Source of the DNA: Saprospiraceae bacterium
Lineage (GTDB): Bacteria > Bacteroidota > Bacteroidia > Chitinophagales > Saprospiraceae
DNA: 43,466 nt
Assembly (NCBI GenBank): GCA_020846655.1
Contig: JADLDL010000162.1
Location: forward strand, 1-43,466
Direction: 5' to 3'
Positions 40,654-43,466 of this stretch are shown one piece after another. A program made the translations under genes and the position numbers. How positions within the stretch are numbered: the stretch's first letter is position 1; each line of letters opens with the position of its first letter. A model generated the notes under the pieces. That model worked only from the letters and a program-made list of their open reading frames with translations. It was not told the DNA's origin and did no database searches.

Positions 40654-42428
40654 TGCGCACTCGGATTAGCAAAAAACAAACGAATTTTTGGGCCGCCGCC
40701 ACGGCCGTTTGGCTGCTTGGCTGGGCCGTTTGGCTGCCCGCACAAGGCACCGCTACTTTCGAAGCCAGCGGCCCAAGCCGCGACGTGGCAGAAGGCAGCA
40801 TCTTCGAGGTTTCTTTTTCGCTGAAAAATGCCGCCGGCAAACGATTTATCCCACCCGATTTCAAAGGCTTTCGCGTAGCCAATGGCCCCTCCGAAATGCG
40901 CGGCGCCGGTTTTATCAACGGCCAAAGCTACAGCCACCAAACCTGGAGCTACGAACTCGAAGCCGGCAAACCCGGCACCTATACCATCGGGATCGCCGTC
41001 GTGCAAACCAGCACACAAACCCTCCGCACCCAACCCCTGACCATCCGGGTCGGCGCCGCGCGCACCAGCAAGGCCAATACTGCCCCCAAATCGGACGACA
41101 AAGTGTTCGTCAGCGGCGAACTGAACACCGACAAAGCCCGCGTCGGACAGCAACTGCACTACCAGATCAAACTCTACACCCAACTCAGCATTTCCGATTT
41201 CGATATCCTCGACCTGCCGGCCTTCGAAGGTTTTTACACCCGCGAATGCCGCCGGTTCGATACCCGCACCCAATACCAAACCATCCGTGGGAAAAAATAT
41301 GCCGTCCGGGTGCTCTACGAGATGGCCCTTTTCCCCCAGGAGCCCGGCGAAATCCTCATCGGCTCCGCGCGCGTGCGGCTGGGGGTCGACCAGCCCGGAG
41401 GCGGATTCAGTTCCCTGCTGGGCGGCACACCCGTGCTGATGCAAACCCAGCCCGTCAAACTCAAGGTAGAGGCCCTGCCCGACCCCGCGCCAGCCTCCTT
41501 TACCGGTGGCATCGGCCAATACCTTTGGAAAATTACGGCCGACAAAGACTCCTGCACCACCGACGATGCCCTCACCCTGACCGTCAGCATTCAGGGCAAC
41601 GGCGATGCCCGGCGTTTTGCTAACCCCCGCTTCACCCTGCCCGATGGCCTGGAAGGCTTCGACCCCAAAGCCCGCGACGACGAAGAATACGAAACCGGCG
41701 AGCAATTTGTACATGCCCGTACCCTCGAATACGTCATATTGCCCAAACAACCCGGCGACTACGAACTCCTGCCGGAAATGACGGTGTTTGATACCGACAG
41801 CACCCGCTACCGCACGCTGCGCGCCGAAACGCCGATACTGCTCCACGTGACAGCCGGCAACAACTACGGCAAAAACCTGCCCGTACCCGACACCCTGGCG
41901 GCGCCTCCGCCTACCCCCTCGCCCCTGGCCGATTTTTGGGAAACCACCGGCGCCACCCTTCGCTCGCCCTGGCTTTGGGGCAGTCTGACCGGTGTTATGC
42001 TCTTCTCCGGCGCGTATTTCTTTTGGAAAAATCGCCGGCAAGCAGACCAACCCGACAAAAGGACGCCCTACACCGAACCAGACAAAGCAGCCCCCAATAC
42101 CAAAGAGGCCCGCAAGCGCTTTGCCAATGCCAACCGGCTGCTGCAACAGGACGATCCACGAGCGTTTTACCACGAATTGCTAAAATCAATGCAACTCTAC
42201 CTCGCCGCCTGGCTCCAAATGAGCCCAGCGGACCTGAACAAAGAAATCTTGTCGGAAAAATTGGCCAGCCGCCAAGTGCCGGCCGCTACCACCGCCGATA
42301 TTCTCCGCGTTTGGCAGGTATGCGAACAAGCCGTGTTTGCCAGCCGGGCCCGGGCCGAAGACATGAACGGGGTCTGGCACCTCGCCCAATCTGCCCTGCA
42401 ACAACTGGATGGGAAAGGACGAGCCTAA
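40653..42428 (+). CDS. batD: BatD family protein
   Basis: Exported protein of 591 residues. After a signal peptide (ending LPAQG) come repeated immunoglobulin-like beta domains with the BatD signatures FKGFRVANGPSEMRG, FDILDLPAFEGFYTREC and FALPAGLEGFDPK-like TLPDGLEGFDPK. One membrane helix near residue 445 precedes a cytoplasmic tail with helical repeats. BatD belongs to the Bacteroides aerotolerance set (BatA-E), but here no MoxR ATPase, BatA, BatB or BatC follows. The only linked gene is gldB. The split of the bat set may be real, or the other genes may be elsewhere. Confidence 0.88.
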   Translation: MRTRISKKQTNFWAAATAVWLLGWAVWLPAQGTATFEASGPSRDVAEGSIFEVSFSLKNAAGKRFIPPDFKGFRVANGPSEMRGAGFINGQSYSHQTWSYELEAGKPGTYTIGIAVVQTSTQTLRTQPLTIRVGAARTSKANTAPKSDDKVFVSGELNTDKARVGQQLHYQIKLYTQLSISDFDILDLPAFEGFYTRECRRFDTRTQYQTIRGKKYAVRVLYEMALFPQEPGEILIGSARVRLGVDQPGGGFSSLLGGTPVLMQTQPVKLKVEALPDPAPASFTGGIGQYLWKITADKDSCTTDDALTLTVSIQGNGDARRFANPRFTLPDGLEGFDPKARDDEEYETGEQFVHARTLEYVILPKQPGDYELLPEMTVFDTDSTRYRTLRAETPILLHVTAGNNYGKNLPVPDTLAAPPPTPSPLADFWETTGATLRSPWLWGSLTGVMLFSGAYFFWKNRRQADQPDKRTPYTEPDKAAPNTKEARKRFANANRLLQQDDPRAFYHELLKSMQLYLAAWLQMSPADLNKEILSEKLASRQVPAATTADILRVWQVCEQAVFASRARAEDMNGVWHLAQSALQQLDGKGRA

Positions 42429-42455
42429 TAAACCGTCCAAAACCCATGACGATTT

Positions 42456-42902
42456 CTAAGAGGCGTAGGTTTCCGAAATAAACTCAGCCATCCGCTCGCG
42501 CAGGGCTACCGGGTACAACACAAAGCCGGTATCGCTGTCGCTCAACTGCTCCAGCGGTTTCCAAACGGCGCGGAAAGCAAACGTGTTATCCAAAATCTGG
42601 AGTTCGGGCGCTTCCGTCAGCGGCCCTTCCGGTACTTGGGCTTTGAATAAAAACACGATTTCGTGTTTGGTTTCGCCGCCGTACTCGAAAATATTCTCCA
42701 GCACCGTCAGCAATTCCAAGGCATCCACTTCGGTATCCAGTTCTTCGCGGAGCTCCCGGCGCATGGCGTCGGCGGCCAATTCTCCCTGCTCGATGCCGCC
42801 GCCCAGGGGGCGGTAAAAATAATAGTGCTCGTGTTCGTGCCAGAATTCCTGTAGCAGGATCCGGCCCTTGTGTTCCAACAGGCAAAAAGCAACAGCGCGC
42901 AT
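42456..42902 (-). CDS. Nudix hydrolase
   Basis: Small cytoplasmic hydrolase of 148 residues that cleaves a nucleoside diphosphate linked to another group. The Nudix box is complete: GGGIEQGELAADAMRRELRE, then EL, with the catalytic Glu pair. It lacks features that mark a particular substrate class. The ATG at 42902 starts the beta strand RAVAFCLLEHKGRILL; an upstream ATG at 42941 would add 13 residues of no clear role. It lies 75 bases after the glycosyltransferase gene on the same strand. Confidence 0.9.
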   Translation of the reverse strand: MRAVAFCLLEHKGRILLQEFWHEHEHYYFYRPLGGGIEQGELAADAMRRELREELDTEVDALELLTVLENIFEYGGETKHEIVFLFKAQVPEGPLTEAPELQILDNTFAFRAVWKPLEQLSDSDTGFVLYPVALRERMAEFISETYAS

Positions 42903-42977
42903 AGGTATGAAATTTAGAGGTGGGAAGGAAAGCGCTTGCAACAGCGGCTGCGGCGCTATAGTTCCCGCATCCGGCCT

Positions 42978-43466
42978 CTAGTCGTCGAGCAACTTGTAAT
43001 TTCGGTATTCGCCCGGCCGCCAACCAGTAATCTGTTCAAAAAAATACGACATCCGGTCTTTCCACGACCATTTAGCCTGCGCCGGGTCGCCGGAAAAGTG
43101 CCAGTTGGCCGCTGCAATCCGGGGCTGCATGACTGCCGGGTGGGTGCCAGAAAGTCGTTCCAGCGGTTCCAAACCGTCATACCCATACGATTCGCTGTCG
43201 CCCACCATTTGCCGGACGGCTTCATCCGAATGCCAGAGCCGGTTGAAACTCTGTTGCTTGCGCTGCTGGGCTGCCGGGTGTTTCACCCAGCCATAATGAT
43301 AAATATAGGCATCGAGCAACCGGACCTTCAATTTGCGGCCTTCCGTGCCGGCAGCGCCAATCCGAAACCCTTGCGCATCGCGGTAGGAGCGGATTTGCTT
43401 GTTGTTGCGCACAATACGCACCTCCCGGCGGTACCAGCGGCGGCTGGCGCCGATATAATCATAGGA
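42978..43466 (-). CDS. Glycosyltransferase family 2, C-terminal part (5' end outside window)
   Basis: The frame stays open to the right edge, so the gene continues beyond the window and only about 162 C-terminal residues are seen. The first visible residues, SYDYIGASRRWYRRE, and the following IRSYRDAQGFR and DAYIYHYGWVKHP, match a Bacteroidota subgroup of GT2-type transferases whose C-terminal half has these Trp, Tyr and His motifs. The catalytic domain with the DXD site is not in the window, so substrate and donor are unknown. An apparent ATG at 43421 is internal. Confidence 0.75.
   Translation of the reverse strand, partial: SYDYIGASRRWYRREVRIVRNNKQIRSYRDAQGFRIGAAGTEGRKLKVRLLDAYIYHYGWVKHPAAQQRKQQSFNRLWHSDEAVRQMVGDSESYGYDGLEPLERLSGTHPAVMQPRIAAANWHFSGDPAQAKWSWKDRMSYFFEQITGWRPGEYRNYKLLDD

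Noticed and set aside
40554-42173. 539-codon minus-strand frame opposite batD
   Set aside because: Shadow frame; batD has a signal peptide and family motifs.

Overview
The window reads as chromosomal DNA of a gliding, Gram-negative member of the Bacteroidota, most likely the Saprospiria (Haliscomenobacter/Lewinella-like). The evidence is a gliding lipoprotein GldB, a PorT-like barrel protein, BatD, Bacteroidota-style YbeY and LytS/LytTR signalling proteins, many upstream boxes of the Bacteroidota type TAnnTTTG, and moderately GC-rich coding DNA with AT-rich intergenic DNA. It is densely packed: convergent genes often end 2-13 bp apart. I see no insertion sequence, prophage, integrase or CRISPR array.

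Layout. 1-2259: an ABC-2 permease and a secreted esterase. 2331-6184: a small Cys-rich secreted protein, a TMTC-like membrane/TPR protein and a lipoprotein, with a very long palindrome at 4870-4992. 6348-10042: murQ, lpxK, tRNA-Phe, an MtfA-like protein with a damaged zinc motif, and recO. 10054-18949, all on the minus strand: LytTR regulator, propeller histidine kinase, a putative caspase-like lipoprotein overlapping a VIT/vWA protein, a DUF1963 protein, ybeY and an RsbW-like ATPase. 19385-24493: asnS, panD, a CotH/lamin-tail protein and a HAD phosphatase. 24746-32334: a 2-oxoacid dehydrogenase E2, KtrB/KtrA potassium uptake, a polyprenyl synthase, a B12/radical SAM protein and a pentapeptide-repeat membrane protein. 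32337-38664: acyl-CoA synthetase, a TPR protein, and a Wzz-like/O-antigen ligase pair. 38761-43466: PorT-like protein, gldB-batD, a Nudix hydrolase and a glycosyltransferase cut by the window edge.

Most genes are conserved housekeeping or envelope functions: peptidoglycan recycling, lipid A, surface polysaccharide, gliding/type IX secretion and K+ uptake. The best candidate for something undescribed is the envelope module at 13992-17034. It has a secreted VIT/vWA protein with a C-terminal membrane tail, and an overlapping gene for a lipoprotein-like protein with a His/Cys pair resembling caspase/CHAT folds. The 98-bp overlap encodes the membrane tail in one frame and the signal peptide in the other. 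A one-membrane-pass sensor kinase and its regulator lie immediately downstream.

A second unexplained theme is structured, simple-repeat-derived DNA at gene borders. Two long palindromes (4870-4992 and 38650-38761) run from the stop codon of one convergent gene to the stop codon of the other, and an 8-bp tandem repeat (122-161) abuts a start codon. All calls come from reading the sequence and translations; no database search was possible.
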